Positions 1 through 8,602 of a stretch of DNA of 64,000 nucleotides are shown here, piece after piece (within the stretch, counting starts at the first letter, position 1; each line of letters opens with the position of its first letter). Source of the DNA: Variovorax sp. YR216 (GTDB lineage Bacteria; Pseudomonadota; Gammaproteobacteria; Burkholderiales; Burkholderiaceae_C); contig NZ_FNRO01000005.1 in assembly GCF_900107745.1 (NCBI RefSeq), forward strand, positions 124,001-188,000. The letters are read 5' to 3'. A program made the position numbers and the translations under genes. The notes below the pieces were generated by a model. It saw only the letters and a list, made by a program, of their open reading frames with translations. It was not told where the DNA came from and searched no databases.

Positions 1-1126
1 CGCCCAGCATGTAGGTGTTCGTCATGCGCGGCATCGGCGAGTGCGCATAGCTTTCGCGCCGGCCGTTGCCGGTGGGCGCGGTCTTCATCAAGCGAGCATT
101 GAGCGAATCCTGGATGTAGCCCTTGAGGATGCCGTCCTCGATCAGCACGTTGCGCTGCGTCGGATTGCCTTCGTCGTCGACATTGAGCGAGCCGCGGCGG
201 TCGGCGATGGTGCCGTCGTCGAGCACCGTCACGCCCTTGGCGGCGACCCGCTCGCCGATCCGGCCCGAGAAGGCGCTGGAGCCCTTGCGGTTGAAGTCGC
301 CCTCCAGCCCGTGGCCGATGGCTTCGTGCAATAGGATGCCGGGCCAGCCGGGGCCGAGCACGACGGTCATTTCGCCGGCCGGCGCGGGGCGCGAATCCAG
401 ATTGGTGAGCGCGGACTTGACCGCCTGGTCGACGTACTCGGCGATGTGCTCGTCATCGAAATAGGCCAGCCCGAACCGGCCGCCGCCGCCGCCCGATCCG
501 ACTTCGCGCCGCCCGTTCTGCTCGGCAATCACCGTCACCGAGAGACGCACCAGCGGACGCACATCCGCCGCCAGCGTGCCATCGGCGCGCGCCATTAGCA
601 CCACGTCGTATTCGCTCGCGAGCCCGGCCATGACCTGCGAGACGCGCGGATCGCGCGAGCGCGCCAGCTTCTCGACCTTTTCGAGCAGTTGGACCTTGCC
701 GGTGCTGTCGAGCGTGGCGATCGGGTCGATGCCGCCGTAGAGCGAGCGGCTGCCCGCGATCTTGCGTGCCGGCGCCTTGACGCGCGCCGAGCGCCCGGCG
801 GCCGAGATGCTGCGCACCGTGCGTGCCGCATCGAGCAGCGAGGCTTCCGAGATGTCGTCCGAATAGGCAAAGGCGGTCTTTTCGCCGCTGACCGCGCGCA
901 CGCCGACGCCCTGGTCGATGCTGAAGCTGCCGGTCTTGACGATGCCTTCCTCGAGGCTCCAGCCTTCGCTGCGCGTGTACTGGAAGTAGAGATCGGCGTC
1001 ATCCACCTTGTGCGCGGCGATCTCGGCGAGCGCACGCGAGAGGTGCGATTCGTCGAGACCGAATGGCGTGAGCAGGAGTTGCTGCGCCGTGGCGAGGCGC
1101 TCGATGGTGGGTTCGCGGGAAATCAT
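1..1126 (-). CDS. tldD: Metalloprotease TldD (3' part beyond window edge)
   Basis: TldD is a zinc metalloprotease of the TldD/PmbA (TldD/TldE) system, which in E. coli processes microcin B17 and other modified peptides. The reverse strand reads from an ATG at 1126 to base 1 without a stop, so about 375 residues are present and the C-terminus lies outside. The HEAIGHGLEGD segment (complement of about 300-335) is the family zinc-binding HExxxH motif, followed by FNRKGSSAFSGRIG, also typical of TldD. A glycine-rich GSGGGGGRFGLAYF stretch precedes it. The gene follows rodA on the same strand, separated by an intergenic repeat element. The start is chosen because MISREPTIERL matches the usual N-terminal length; no strong ribosome-binding site is visible. 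Confidence 0.93.
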   Translation of the reverse strand, partial: MISREPTIERLATAQQLLLTPFGLDESHLSRALAEIAAHKVDDADLYFQYTRSEGWSLEEGIVKTGSFSIDQGVGVRAVSGEKTAFAYSDDISEASLLDAARTVRSISAAGRSARVKAPARKIAGSRSLYGGIDPIATLDSTGKVQLLEKVEKLARSRDPRVSQVMAGLASEYDVVLMARADGTLAADVRPLVRLSVTVIAEQNGRREVGSGGGGGRFGLAYFDDEHIAEYVDQAVKSALTNLDSRPAPAGEMTVVLGPGWPGILLHEAIGHGLEGDFNRKGSSAFSGRIGERVAAKGVTVLDDGTIADRRGSLNVDDEGNPTQRNVLIEDGILKGYIQDSLNARLMKTAPTGNGRRESYAHSPMPRMTNTYMLG

Positions 1127-1136
1127 CAAGGGATTC

Positions 1137-1262
1137 TAGGCTCGCCCCCAGGCTGCGCGCACTTCGTGTCGCTTCGCCATCCCCCGACCGGGGGCAACAC
1201 CGGCGGCCCGGCGGAGCCGGTTCCGCGGTATTCCACGAACGGGCCGGGCTTCGCCGGCCGGC
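1137..1262 (+). repeat. Dispersed two-hairpin intergenic repeat, copy R1
   Basis: This GC-rich stretch between rodA and tldD matches other intergenic copies in the window (R2 to R5). On the plus strand it reads CCCCCAGGCTGCGCGCACTT, then a CCCCCG/CGGGGG hairpin, then GCGGCCCGGCGGAGCCGG and TTCCGCGG. It is very similar to the reverse complement of copy R5b. It is too short and low in coding signal to be a gene. Here the TTCCGCGG end faces the rodA stop codon. Confidence 0.75.
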
Positions 1263-1263
1263 T

Positions 1264-2418
1264 TCAGGTCTGGACCAAGCGCTTGGCGCGGGCGATGGAC
1301 ATCAGGATGCCGAGCCCCAGGCCCAGCGTGACCATCGCGGTGCCGCCGTAGCTGATGAAGGGCAGCGGCACGCCGACGACGGGCAGGATGCCGCTCACCA
1401 TGCCCATGTTCACGAAGGCATAGGTGAAGAAGATCATGGTGACCGCGCCGCCCAGCAGGCGCGAGAAGAGCGTCGGCGCGTCGAGCGCGATGATCAGGCC
1501 GCGGAAGATCAGGAAGATGAACGAGGCGATCAGGAACAGGTTGCCGACGAGACCGAACTCCTCGGAGTACGCCGCGAAGATGAAGTCGGTCGTGCGCTCG
1601 GGGATGAACTCGAGGTGCGTCTGCGTGCCCTGCATGAATCCCTTGCCGGGCACGCCACCGGAGCCGATCGCGATCATCCCCTGGATGATGTGGAAGCCCT
1701 TGCCGAGCGGATCCTTGGTCGGGTCGAGCAGCGTGCAGACGCGCTGCTTCTGGTAGTCGTGAAGGATTCGCCAGTCGAAGCCGTCGGCACACAACTGCGA
1801 TTCGAACCCGACGATCAGCGCCACCGCGATCAGTCCGAGCACCACCGGGGGCACGATGAGCTTCCAGGGCAGCCCCGCAAAGAAGATCACCGACAGCCCG
1901 GTCGCCAGCACCAGCAGTGCGGTCCCGAGATCAGGCTGCTTCATGATGAGCCCGACCGGCACCGCGAGCAGCACCGTCGCCACCACGAAGTCCAGCGCGC
2001 GCAACTGGCCCTCGCGACGCTGGAACCACCAGGCCAGCATCAGCGGCATCGCGATCTTGAGGATTTCGCTCGGCTGGATCACGACACCCACGTTGATCCA
2101 GCGCTGCGCGCCCTTCTTGGTGATTCCGAAAAGCGCGACCGCCACCAGCAGCGCCACGCCAAATACATAGAGGGGCGCCGCGAATTTCATCAGCCGCTGC
2201 GGCGGCACCTGAGCCACCACGAACATGATGCCGGCCGCGAGCAGCATGTTCCGGCCATGGTCCATGAACCGGGTGCCATGGTCGTAGCCGGACGAATACA
2301 TCGTCAGCAAGCCGGCACCGGCGAGCAGGAGAACGGCAAAAAGGAGATACCCATCGAAACCCTGGAACACCGGCAAGAGGCGGCGTGCGAGCGAGGGCTG
2401 ATGGAGGACGGCTGACAT
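1264..2418 (-). CDS. rodA: Rod shape-determining SEDS glycosyltransferase RodA
   Basis: RodA is the SEDS-family peptidoglycan polymerase of the elongasome; it polymerises lipid II at the lateral wall with PBP2. The 384-residue protein has about ten hydrophobic segments and the family motifs KKGAQRWINVGVVIQPSE near residues 120-140, KQPDLGTALL, and a C-terminal VGVPLPFISYGGTAM. Length is normal for RodA. FtsW is encoded separately at 18403, and the motif details assign this one to RodA. Its usual partner genes mreBCD and mrdA are not visible upstream; the next gene upstream is divergent. A GATAAT hexamer lies 8 bases before the ATG, so a near-leaderless transcript is possible. Confidence 0.95.
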   Translation of the reverse strand: MSAVLHQPSLARRLLPVFQGFDGYLLFAVLLLAGAGLLTMYSSGYDHGTRFMDHGRNMLLAAGIMFVVAQVPPQRLMKFAAPLYVFGVALLVAVALFGITKKGAQRWINVGVVIQPSEILKIAMPLMLAWWFQRREGQLRALDFVVATVLLAVPVGLIMKQPDLGTALLVLATGLSVIFFAGLPWKLIVPPVVLGLIAVALIVGFESQLCADGFDWRILHDYQKQRVCTLLDPTKDPLGKGFHIIQGMIAIGSGGVPGKGFMQGTQTHLEFIPERTTDFIFAAYSEEFGLVGNLFLIASFIFLIFRGLIIALDAPTLFSRLLGGAVTMIFFTYAFVNMGMVSGILPVVGVPLPFISYGGTAMVTLGLGLGILMSIARAKRLVQT

Positions 2419-2426
2419 AGCCTTCG

Positions 2427-2432
2427 ATTATC
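2427..2432 (-). promoter_or_regulatory. Candidate -10 box of rodA (near-leaderless)
   Basis: On the minus strand a GATAAT hexamer ends 8 bases before the rodA ATG. No good -35 hexamer is seen at 16-18 bp. If used, transcription would start within one or two bases of the start codon. Confidence 0.45.
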
Positions 2433-2518
2433 CCCCGCGCCAGCACCGAGCCCCACGGGCAGTGGGGCCGGCGACCGTTCGATGCACTCGGTCTTCGGGG
2501 TCATTCAGGGTGCGTTCG

Positions 2519-2524
2519 GATAAT
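2519..2524 (+). promoter_or_regulatory. Candidate -10 box of the YqiA-like gene (leaderless)
   Basis: GATAAT is followed by 6 bases and then the ATG at 2531, with no ribosome-binding site between. The -35 region is a poor match. Confidence 0.45.
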
Positions 2525-2530
2525 GGCCCT

Positions 2531-3130
2531 ATGAATTCCGACCTGCCCATCACCCACCTGCTCTATCTGCACGGCTTCCGGTCCTCGCCGCAGTCCACCA
2601 AAGCCCGGCTGATGGCGCAGCACGTCGCCCGGCAGCACCCCGGAACGACGTGGTGGTGCCCCCAGCTCCCGCCATCGCCGAAGGCCGCGATCGACCTCGT
2701 GATGTCCGGGATCGCCGGCTGGCCGCGCGAATCGATGGGCGTGGTGGGCTCGTCGCTCGGTGGGTTCTATGCCACCTGCGTCGCAGAGAAGACCGGATGC
2801 CGCGCCGTATTGCTCAATCCGGCCGTCCACCCGGCCCGCGACCTGGCCAACCACATCGGCGAGCAGGTGGCTTGGCACGACCCCAGCGAGCACTTCTATT
2901 TCCGGCCTGAATACATCGACGAGCTGCGCGCGCTCGATGTCGGCCCGCTCACGCACCCGGAGCGCGTCTTCGCGGTCATCGCCAAGGGCGACGAGGTGCT
3001 GGATTGGCGGGAAATGTCCGGGCGCTATCCCGGAAGCCGGCAGAAGGTCATCGAGGGCGAGGACCACGCGCTGAGCGATTTCGAGCGCAGCCATCTGGGC
3101 GAAGTGCTGGCCTTCCTGAACCCCTCCTGA
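2531..3130 (+). CDS. YqiA/YcfP-type alpha/beta hydrolase
   Basis: This 199-residue protein belongs to the YqiA/YcfP esterase family of small cytoplasmic alpha/beta-fold hydrolases. It opens with the family signature LLYLHGFRSSPQSTKA, has a nucleophile elbow GSSLGGFYA (catalytic Ser near residue 75), a GDEVLD segment supplying the probable acid, and DHALSDF with the catalytic His. Substrate in vivo is unknown; E. coli YqiA hydrolyses acyl-CoA and p-nitrophenyl esters. The frame is open upstream to 2462, but the ATG at 2531 gives the family-typical N-terminus and directly follows a GATAAT box. It is followed 48 bp later by a ribonuclease gene on the same strand. Confidence 0.88.
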   Translation: MNSDLPITHLLYLHGFRSSPQSTKARLMAQHVARQHPGTTWWCPQLPPSPKAAIDLVMSGIAGWPRESMGVVGSSLGGFYATCVAEKTGCRAVLLNPAVHPARDLANHIGEQVAWHDPSEHFYFRPEYIDELRALDVGPLTHPERVFAVIAKGDEVLDWREMSGRYPGSRQKVIEGEDHALSDFERSHLGEVLAFLNPS

Positions 3131-3165
3131 GCGCCCCGGGGGCCGGAAGCCGGTGCGCTGCGTGG

Positions 3166-3171
3166 GACAAT
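3166..3171 (+). promoter_or_regulatory. Candidate extended -10 box of the RNB ribonuclease gene
   Basis: TGG directly followed by GACAAT forms an extended -10 element that ends 7 bases before the ATG at 3179. There is no ribosome-binding site in this spacer, so initiation would be leaderless. No -35 match is visible. Confidence 0.4.
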
Positions 3172-3178
3172 CCGCGCC

Positions 3179-5239
3179 ATGTTTGTATTGTTCGAAGAAG
3201 CCGGAAAGTACCTCGGCGGCCGCGTCCTCTCGGAGGCCGAAGCATCGGCCCAGGTCGAGCTCGAGACCGGCAAGCGCGTCAAGGTCAAGGGCGCCAACAT
3301 CGTGCTGCGCTTCGAGAAGCCGGCCCCGGCCGACCTGCTGGCCGAAGCGCGCGCGCTGGCCGCCGGTGTCGATCTCGATCTGGCGTGGGAATTCGCGCCC
3401 GAAGGCGAATTCGGATTTGCGGACCTCGCCGCCGAGTACTTCCAGGCCCAGCCCACGTTGACCCAGCAGGCCGCGGCGCTGCTCGCACTCTTCGACGCGC
3501 CGCATTACTTCCGGCGCGCCGGCAAGGGCCGCTTCAAGAAGGCGCCGGCGGAAATCCTGCAGCAGGCGCTCGCCGCCATCGAGAAGAAGAAGGCCATCCA
3601 GGCGCAGATCGCCGAATGGTCGGCGCAGCTCGCCGCGGGCCAGTGTCCCGCCCCCGTGCGGGAACAGCTCTTCAAGATCCTCTTCAAGCCCGACAAGAAC
3701 GCGCCCGAATACAAGGCCGTGGTCGAAGCGGCGCGCGCCACGCAGCGTCCGCCGCTCGAACTGCTGAAGCAGGCCGGCGCGATCGATTCGTCCTACCAGT
3801 TTCACTGGCACCGCTTCCTGTTCGAGAACTTTCCGAAGGGCACCGGCTTTCCCGCGCTCGACGCGCCCGCGATCGCGGACCAATTGCCGGTGGCAAAGGT
3901 CGAGGCGTTCTCCATCGACGACTCGCACACCACCGAGATCGACGATGCCCTGTCGGTGCAGGGCCTGGGCAGCGGCACCGTCGTGGTCGGCATCCACATC
4001 GCCGCGCCGGGCCTCGCGCTGGCGCCCGGCAGTGCGATCGACCAGGTCGCGCGCGCTCGCATGTCCACGGTCTACATGCCGGGCCACAAGATCACGATGC
4101 TCCCCGACCACGTGGTCGATGCCTACACGCTGCAGGAAGGCCGCGACTGCCCCGCCGTGTCGCTCTACGCCACCTTCGACGAAGCGACGCTCGAGCTGAA
4201 ATCGAGCGAAACCCGCCTCGAGCGCGTGCCGATCGTCGCCAACCTGCGCCATGACCAGCTGGACACCGTGATCTCGAAGGAATGGCTCGAGGATGCGTCG
4301 GTACAGACCGGGAACACGCCCGAGATCGCCACGCGCGTTCGCGAACCGCTGACCTTTCTCTTCCGCCTTGCGAAGCATCTGAAATCGCAACGCGAGGTGG
4401 TTCGCGGCAAACCGGAGACCTTCACCCGCCCCGACTACACCTTCCGGCTCGTCGGCAACGAAGGCGAACCCACCGGCACGGAACAGGTGCAGATCTCCAC
4501 GCGCCAGCGCGGCGCACCGCTCGACCTGATCGTTTCCGAGGCCATGATCCTCGCCAACAGCAGTTGGGGCGGCTGGCTCGCCGAACTGAGCGTGCCCGCC
4601 CTCTACCGCAGCCAGGCCAGCCTTCTGCCCGGCATCAAGGTCCGGATGGGCACGCGCGCCCTGCCGCACGCGGGCCTGGGCGTGAAGAGCTATGCGTGGA
4701 GCACCTCGCCGCTGCGCCGCTACACGGACCTCGTGAACCAGTGGCAGATCATTGCCGCCGCGCGGCACGGCAAGACCGCGGCGCTCGCCGCACCCTTCAA
4801 GCCCAAGGACGCTGACCTGTTCTCGATCCTTTCCGGCTTCGATGCCGCCTACAGCGCCTACAACGCGCACCAGGGCGGCATGGAACGCTTCTGGACGCTC
4901 AAGTACCTCGAGCAGGAAGGCATCACCGAGCTCGACGCCACGCTCATCAAGGACGTGCCGAACGGCGCGATGGTGCGCGCCGACACCCTGCCGCTCGTGT
5001 TCCAGGTGACCGGCACGCAGGGCCTGCAGCGCGGCGCGCGGGTGCGCGTCAAGCTGGGCGAAGTCGACGAGATCGCTCTGGATGTGCACGGCACCGTCAT
5101 CGCGCGGCTCGACACTGCTGCGGCCGAGGCAGCACCCGAGGAAGAAGGCGGCGAAGACGAGGAAGAAGTCGCCGGCCCGATCGCGATCGCGGTGGACCTG
5201 ACCGACAGCGAACCTTCACCGGAGGGAGCGCCCGCCTGA
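3179..5239 (+). CDS. RNB-domain (RNase II/R-type) exoribonuclease
   Basis: The 686-residue protein carries an RNB exoribonuclease domain that degrades single-stranded RNA 3' to 5'. Its catalytic motif IDDSHTTEIDDALSV lies at residues 246-260 with the clustered metal-binding Asp residues. The N-terminal 240 residues lack the ordinary RNase R cold-shock domains, and the C-terminus ends in a short S1-like region and a very acidic tail (EEEGGEDEEEV). The length fits the RNase II-like group seen in Burkholderiales better than full RNase R (about 800 or more residues). It is followed 40 bp later by a tonB-like gene, then aroE and mtgA, suggesting co-transcription. The exact rnb or rnr name cannot be fixed from sequence alone. 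Confidence 0.88.
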   Translation: MFVLFEEAGKYLGGRVLSEAEASAQVELETGKRVKVKGANIVLRFEKPAPADLLAEARALAAGVDLDLAWEFAPEGEFGFADLAAEYFQAQPTLTQQAAALLALFDAPHYFRRAGKGRFKKAPAEILQQALAAIEKKKAIQAQIAEWSAQLAAGQCPAPVREQLFKILFKPDKNAPEYKAVVEAARATQRPPLELLKQAGAIDSSYQFHWHRFLFENFPKGTGFPALDAPAIADQLPVAKVEAFSIDDSHTTEIDDALSVQGLGSGTVVVGIHIAAPGLALAPGSAIDQVARARMSTVYMPGHKITMLPDHVVDAYTLQEGRDCPAVSLYATFDEATLELKSSETRLERVPIVANLRHDQLDTVISKEWLEDASVQTGNTPEIATRVREPLTFLFRLAKHLKSQREVVRGKPETFTRPDYTFRLVGNEGEPTGTEQVQISTRQRGAPLDLIVSEAMILANSSWGGWLAELSVPALYRSQASLLPGIKVRMGTRALPHAGLGVKSYAWSTSPLRRYTDLVNQWQIIAAARHGKTAALAAPFKPKDADLFSILSGFDAAYSAYNAHQGGMERFWTLKYLEQEGITELDATLIKDVPNGAMVRADTLPLVFQVTGTQGLQRGARVRVKLGEVDEIALDVHGTVIARLDTAAAEAAPEEEGGEDEEEVAGPIAIAVDLTDSEPSPEGAPA

Positions 5240-5279
5240 GGGCATCGTTCGACATGGCCAGCCCAGGAGAAGCCACCCC

Positions 5280-6137
5280 ATGAAATTGCGTGATTTCAGC
5301 ACGCTGCAGATCGCTCTGGGCTTGTCCGTTGTCGCCCACGCGGCCTTGCTGACCGTCCGCTTCGTGGACCCCGAGTCGTTCAACCGCGTCTTCAAGGAAA
5401 CGCCGCTGGAGGTCATCCTGGTCAACGCCAAGACCAACGAGCGCCCCGACAAGGCGCGGGCGATCGCGCAGACCTCGCTGGCCGGCGGCGGCGATCTCGA
5501 CAAGGGCCGCGCCACCAGTCCGCTGCCGCCCTCGACGTTCACCACCATCGGCGATTCGATGGAAGACGCGCAGCGCCAGGTCGAGACGATGCAGCAGCAG
5601 CAGATGCTGCTGCTGGCGCAGCTCAAGCAGCAGCTCGCCGCGATGCCGGCGACGACCGATCCGCGCAGCTCGGGCGACCCGAGCGAGGCCGCCGCGCGCG
5701 AAGAAAAGCGCCGCCAGCTGATCGAGCTGCTTGCGGAGATCGAACGCCGCGTCAACGAAGAAAACGCCCGGCCCAAGAAGCGCTACCTCAGCCCCGCGAC
5801 GCGCGAAGCCGCCTATGCGGCCTACGTCGATGCGCTGCGCCGCAGGATCGAGGTGCGCGGCACCGAGAACTTCCCCGAAAACGCCGGCAAGAAGCTGTAT
5901 GGCGAGCTCACGATGATGGTGACGGTCAATTTCGACGGCTCGATCCTCGCGACCGACATCGTCGAAAGCTCCGGCAACAAGATGCTGGACCGTCGCGCGC
6001 AGGCCATCGTCCGCAGCATCGGCAACTTCGGCAAGTTCACCGACGCCATGCGGCGGCAGACCGACCAGATCGTGCTGCCGTCACGCTTCAAGTTCACCCA
6101 CGACGAGACGCTGGAGACCCAGCTCTCGTCCAGATGA
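5280..6137 (+). CDS. TonB-family energy transducer-like protein
   Basis: The 285-residue protein has one N-terminal membrane anchor (about residues 10-28, LGLSVVAHAALLTVRF), a central glutamine-rich coiled-coil stretch around MQQQQMLLLAQLKQQLAA (residues 105-120), and a C-terminal TonB-like domain (KLYGELTMMVTVNFDGSI... VESSGNKMLDRRAQAIVRS). This layout is typical of TonB-type periplasmic transducers, which couple the ExbBD proton-driven motor to outer-membrane receptors or, in the TolA group, to envelope constriction. No exbB/exbD lie nearby. It sits between an RNB ribonuclease and aroE; its stop overlaps the aroE ATG by ATGA, so translation is probably coupled. Partner receptors cannot be inferred. 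Confidence 0.85.
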   Translation: MKLRDFSTLQIALGLSVVAHAALLTVRFVDPESFNRVFKETPLEVILVNAKTNERPDKARAIAQTSLAGGGDLDKGRATSPLPPSTFTTIGDSMEDAQRQVETMQQQQMLLLAQLKQQLAAMPATTDPRSSGDPSEAAAREEKRRQLIELLAEIERRVNEENARPKKRYLSPATREAAYAAYVDALRRRIEVRGTENFPENAGKKLYGELTMMVTVNFDGSILATDIVESSGNKMLDRRAQAIVRSIGNFGKFTDAMRRQTDQIVLPSRFKFTHDETLETQLSSR

Positions 6138-7000
6138 CGACGAACAAGGGAGACACCGTGGACCTTTACTGTGTGATGGGCAACCCGGTCGAGCACAGCC
6201 GCTCGCCGTGGATTCATGCGCGCTTTGCCGAACTGACCGGCCAGCAGCTCGACTACGGCCGGCGCCTCGTGCCGCTCGGCGGTTTCGAGGCTGGGGTTGA
6301 AGCCTTCCGCAAGGAGACTTCCGGCACCGCGCGGGGCTGCAATGTCACCGTGCCCTTCAAGTTCGACGCCGCGGCGCTGTCGCAGCACCTGACGCCGCGC
6401 GCCGCACTCGCCCGCGCTGTCAATGTGCTGAGCTTTCGCGAAGACGGCATCCATGGCGACAACAGCGACGGCGTCGGTATCGTCAACGACATCACGCTGC
6501 ATGCGGGCGTCGCGATTTCGGGCGGCGATCTGCTGCTGCTCGGTGCAGGCGGCGCTGCGGCCGGCGTGCTCGGGCCGTTGATCGAAGCCGGGCCGCGCCG
6601 CCTGGTCGTGGCCAATCGCACGCTCGAGAAGGCCATCGCGCTCGTCCAGCGGCACGCGGCACTGGCACTGCAGCACCACGTGGTGCTCGAAGCGCAAGCG
6701 CTGGATGCCGTTCCCGGCTCGTTCGACGTGCTGGTGAACGCCACCGCCTCCAGCCTCGCCGGCGGCGAAGTGCCGGTGGCCGCCAGCGTGCTCAAGCGTG
6801 GCACGCTGGCCGTCGACATGATGTACGGGCCCGCCGCGGCCGGGTTCATGGGCTGGGCGCGCGAGCACGGCGCGGTGCCGCGCGACGGTCTCGGCATGCT
6901 GGTGGAGCAGGCGGCCGAAGCCTTCGAGACCTGGCGCGGCGTGCGGCCGCCGACGGCCGCGGTGCTCGCCGAGCTGCGCGCGATCGTCGAAGCCAAGTGA
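6134..7000 (+). CDS. aroE: Shikimate dehydrogenase AroE
   Basis: AroE reduces 3-dehydroshikimate to shikimate with NADPH, the fourth step of aromatic amino-acid synthesis. The 288-residue protein has the substrate-binding VMGNPVEHSRSPWIHARFA near the N-terminus, the catalytic Lys in GCNVTVPFK, the NSDGVGIV motif, and a nucleotide-binding LLLGAGGAAAGVLGPL. The C-terminal DGLGMLVEQAAEAFETW is also standard. The start overlaps the stop of the upstream tonB-like gene, and the stop overlaps the GTG of mtgA, so three reading frames are chained translationally. The real N-terminus could instead be a GTG at 6158 (reading MDLYCVMGNP), giving a protein eight residues shorter. Confidence 0.96.
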   Translation: MTTNKGDTVDLYCVMGNPVEHSRSPWIHARFAELTGQQLDYGRRLVPLGGFEAGVEAFRKETSGTARGCNVTVPFKFDAAALSQHLTPRAALARAVNVLSFREDGIHGDNSDGVGIVNDITLHAGVAISGGDLLLLGAGGAAAGVLGPLIEAGPRRLVVANRTLEKAIALVQRHAALALQHHVVLEAQALDAVPGSFDVLVNATASSLAGGEVPVAASVLKRGTLAVDMMYGPAAAGFMGWAREHGAVPRDGLGMLVEQAAEAFETWRGVRPPTAAVLAELRAIVEAK

Positions 7001-7746
7001 AGCCGGTCCTGCGCTGGCTCGGCTGCCTGCTGATCGCGGCCTTCGCGCTGCAACTCTTCTTCATCCTGCGCATCGCCGCGATGGCGGCGATCGATCCCGA
7101 ATCGACCGCGTTCCAGCGTTCAGAAGCCTGGCGCGTTGCCGCGCAGGGCCGCGCCAACGGCGATCGCGAATGGCGGCAGCGCTGGGTGCCCTATGCGCAG
7201 ATCTCCGATTCGCTCAAGCGCGCGGTGATCGCGAGCGAAGACAGCGAATTCATCTACCACCAGGGCGTGGAGTGGGAAGCCATCGAGCGCGCCCGCCAGC
7301 GCAACGCCAAGGCCGAGGAGATCGCCGCCAGGCGCGCTGCACAGATGCGCGCACGCGGCAAGGAACCGCGCCCGACGCAACTGCGCGGCGGATCGACCAT
7401 CACCCAGCAGCTCGCGAAGAACCTGCTGCTGTCGAGCGAACGCACCATGCTGCGCAAGGCGCAGGAGCTGGTGCTCGCGACCACGCTCGAAATCCTGCTG
7501 AGCAAGCAGCGCATCCTCGAGATCTATCTCAACAACGTGGAATGGGGCGAAGGCATCTTCGGGGCCGAAGCCGCATCCCAGTACTACTTCCGCAAGCCCG
7601 CCGCGCGCCTCACCGCGAGCGAAGCGGCACGCCTTGCCGTCATGCTCCCGAGCCCGAAGTTCTTCGAACGCCGACAGGGCTCGGGCTACCTCGCGGGCCG
7701 CACCGCATCGATCGTCGCACGGATGCCGGCCGCCGAGTTGCCCTGA
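6997..7746 (+). CDS. mtgA: Monofunctional peptidoglycan glycosyltransferase MtgA
   Basis: MtgA is a membrane-anchored GT51 enzyme that polymerises lipid II into glycan strands without a transpeptidase domain. The 249-residue protein has one N-terminal transmembrane segment (residues 5-25) and the GT51 motifs AVIASEDSEFIYHQGVEW (with the catalytic Glu), RGGSTITQQLAKNLLL, and ILEIYLNNVEWGEGIFGAEAA. Length is normal. The GTG start overlaps the aroE TGA by GTGA, implying translational coupling; the aroE-mtgA pairing is common in betaproteobacteria. An extra charged stretch around residues 95-125 (ARQRNAKAEEIAARRAA) lies before the TQQ motif. Confidence 0.95.
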   Translation: MKPVLRWLGCLLIAAFALQLFFILRIAAMAAIDPESTAFQRSEAWRVAAQGRANGDREWRQRWVPYAQISDSLKRAVIASEDSEFIYHQGVEWEAIERARQRNAKAEEIAARRAAQMRARGKEPRPTQLRGGSTITQQLAKNLLLSSERTMLRKAQELVLATTLEILLSKQRILEIYLNNVEWGEGIFGAEAASQYYFRKPAARLTASEAARLAVMLPSPKFFERRQGSGYLAGRTASIVARMPAAELP

Positions 7747-7835
7747 GCATCGGCGGGCAAGCCAAGCTTCCGCCCGCCCTTCAGGAACCGGCCCGTCCTG
7801 CCACGGGCCCGGACAGGACACCGCAGGGAGCAACA

Positions 7836-7841
7836 TATGAT
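7836..7841 (+). promoter_or_regulatory. Candidate -10 box of the acyltransferase gene
   Basis: TATGAT ends 5 bases before the ATG at 7847. An alternative reading is that AGGGAG at 7825-7830 is a ribosome-binding site for an ATG at 7837 in another frame; that frame gives only an unrecognisable protein, so the promoter interpretation is preferred. Confidence 0.35.
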
Positions 7842-7846
7842 CAGCC

Positions 7847-8590
7847 ATGCTTGCCGCAAAGTTCATGGGATGGGGGTTGCTGTCCGCCATCCGCCTGCTC
7901 ACGGGCGCCCAGGCGCGCTGGTGGGGTTGTCCGCCGAAAGCCGAGCAGCGCATCTACTTCGCCAACCATCAAAGCCATCTCGACCTCGTGATGATCTGGG
8001 CCGCGTTGCCACAGGAACTGCGCAGCATCACGCGGCCGATCGCCGCGCGCGACTACTGGGCGACCACACCGTTCAAGCGCTGGATCACGACGGAGGTGTT
8101 CAACGCCATCTACGTGGAGCGCGGCGGAAGCGCAGCCGTGGCGCCGCAGGCCGAACAGGCGACCCAGCAGGCCATCGAACAAGCCGTGAAACCATGGACC
8201 GTGCAAGGCGAACTGCCGCTCGCACAGGCCGAGGCGCCACCGGCCATTCCCGGAAGCGCCGAGGCGCTCGCCCCGCTTCAGCCGCTGATCGAAGCCCTGC
8301 GAAGCGGCGACTCGATCATCATCTTTCCTGAAGGCACGCGCGGCAACACCGGCGAACCGCAGAAGTTCAAGTCGGGCCTCTTCACGCTGGCGCAGATGTT
8401 TCCCGAGGTCGTGCTGGTGCCGGCCTGGATCGACAACGTGCAGCGCGTGATGCCCAAGGGCGAAGTGGTGCCGGTGCCGATCCTGTGCTCGGTGACCTTC
8501 GGCGCGCCGATCCGGCTCGAAGCGGGCGAGGAACGCCGCCCGTTCCTCGATCGGGCCCGCGAGGCGGTGATCGCATTGCGCGATGTCTAG
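7847..8590 (+). CDS. PlsC-type 1-acyl-sn-glycerol-3-phosphate acyltransferase
   Basis: This 247-residue protein is a lysophospholipid acyltransferase-like enzyme that would acylate the sn-2 position of lysophosphatidate or a related lysophospholipid at the inner membrane. It contains the acyltransferase HX4D motif NHQSHLD near residue 40 and the second motif FPEGTRGNTGE near residue 160. A low-complexity Glu/Ala/Gln-rich insert (residues 90-145) separates the two motifs. The next gene encodes a CdsA-type cytidylyltransferase 12 bp downstream, so the pair would make CDP-diacylglycerol from lysophosphatidate. The start at 7847 gives MLAAKFMGWGLL, the usual N-terminal hydrophobic segment. Confidence 0.87.
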   Translation: MLAAKFMGWGLLSAIRLLTGAQARWWGCPPKAEQRIYFANHQSHLDLVMIWAALPQELRSITRPIAARDYWATTPFKRWITTEVFNAIYVERGGSAAVAPQAEQATQQAIEQAVKPWTVQGELPLAQAEAPPAIPGSAEALAPLQPLIEALRSGDSIIIFPEGTRGNTGEPQKFKSGLFTLAQMFPEVVLVPAWIDNVQRVMPKGEVVPVPILCSVTFGAPIRLEAGEERRPFLDRAREAVIALRDV

Positions 8591-8602
8591 GCCGGTCTCC
8601 AC

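Noticed and set aside
2501..5089. Long open reading frame (862 codons) on the minus strand opposite the hydrolase and RNB genes
   Set aside because: It is antisense to two clear genes, its sequence is Arg/Gly/His-rich without motifs, and GC-rich DNA readily leaves the opposite frame open.
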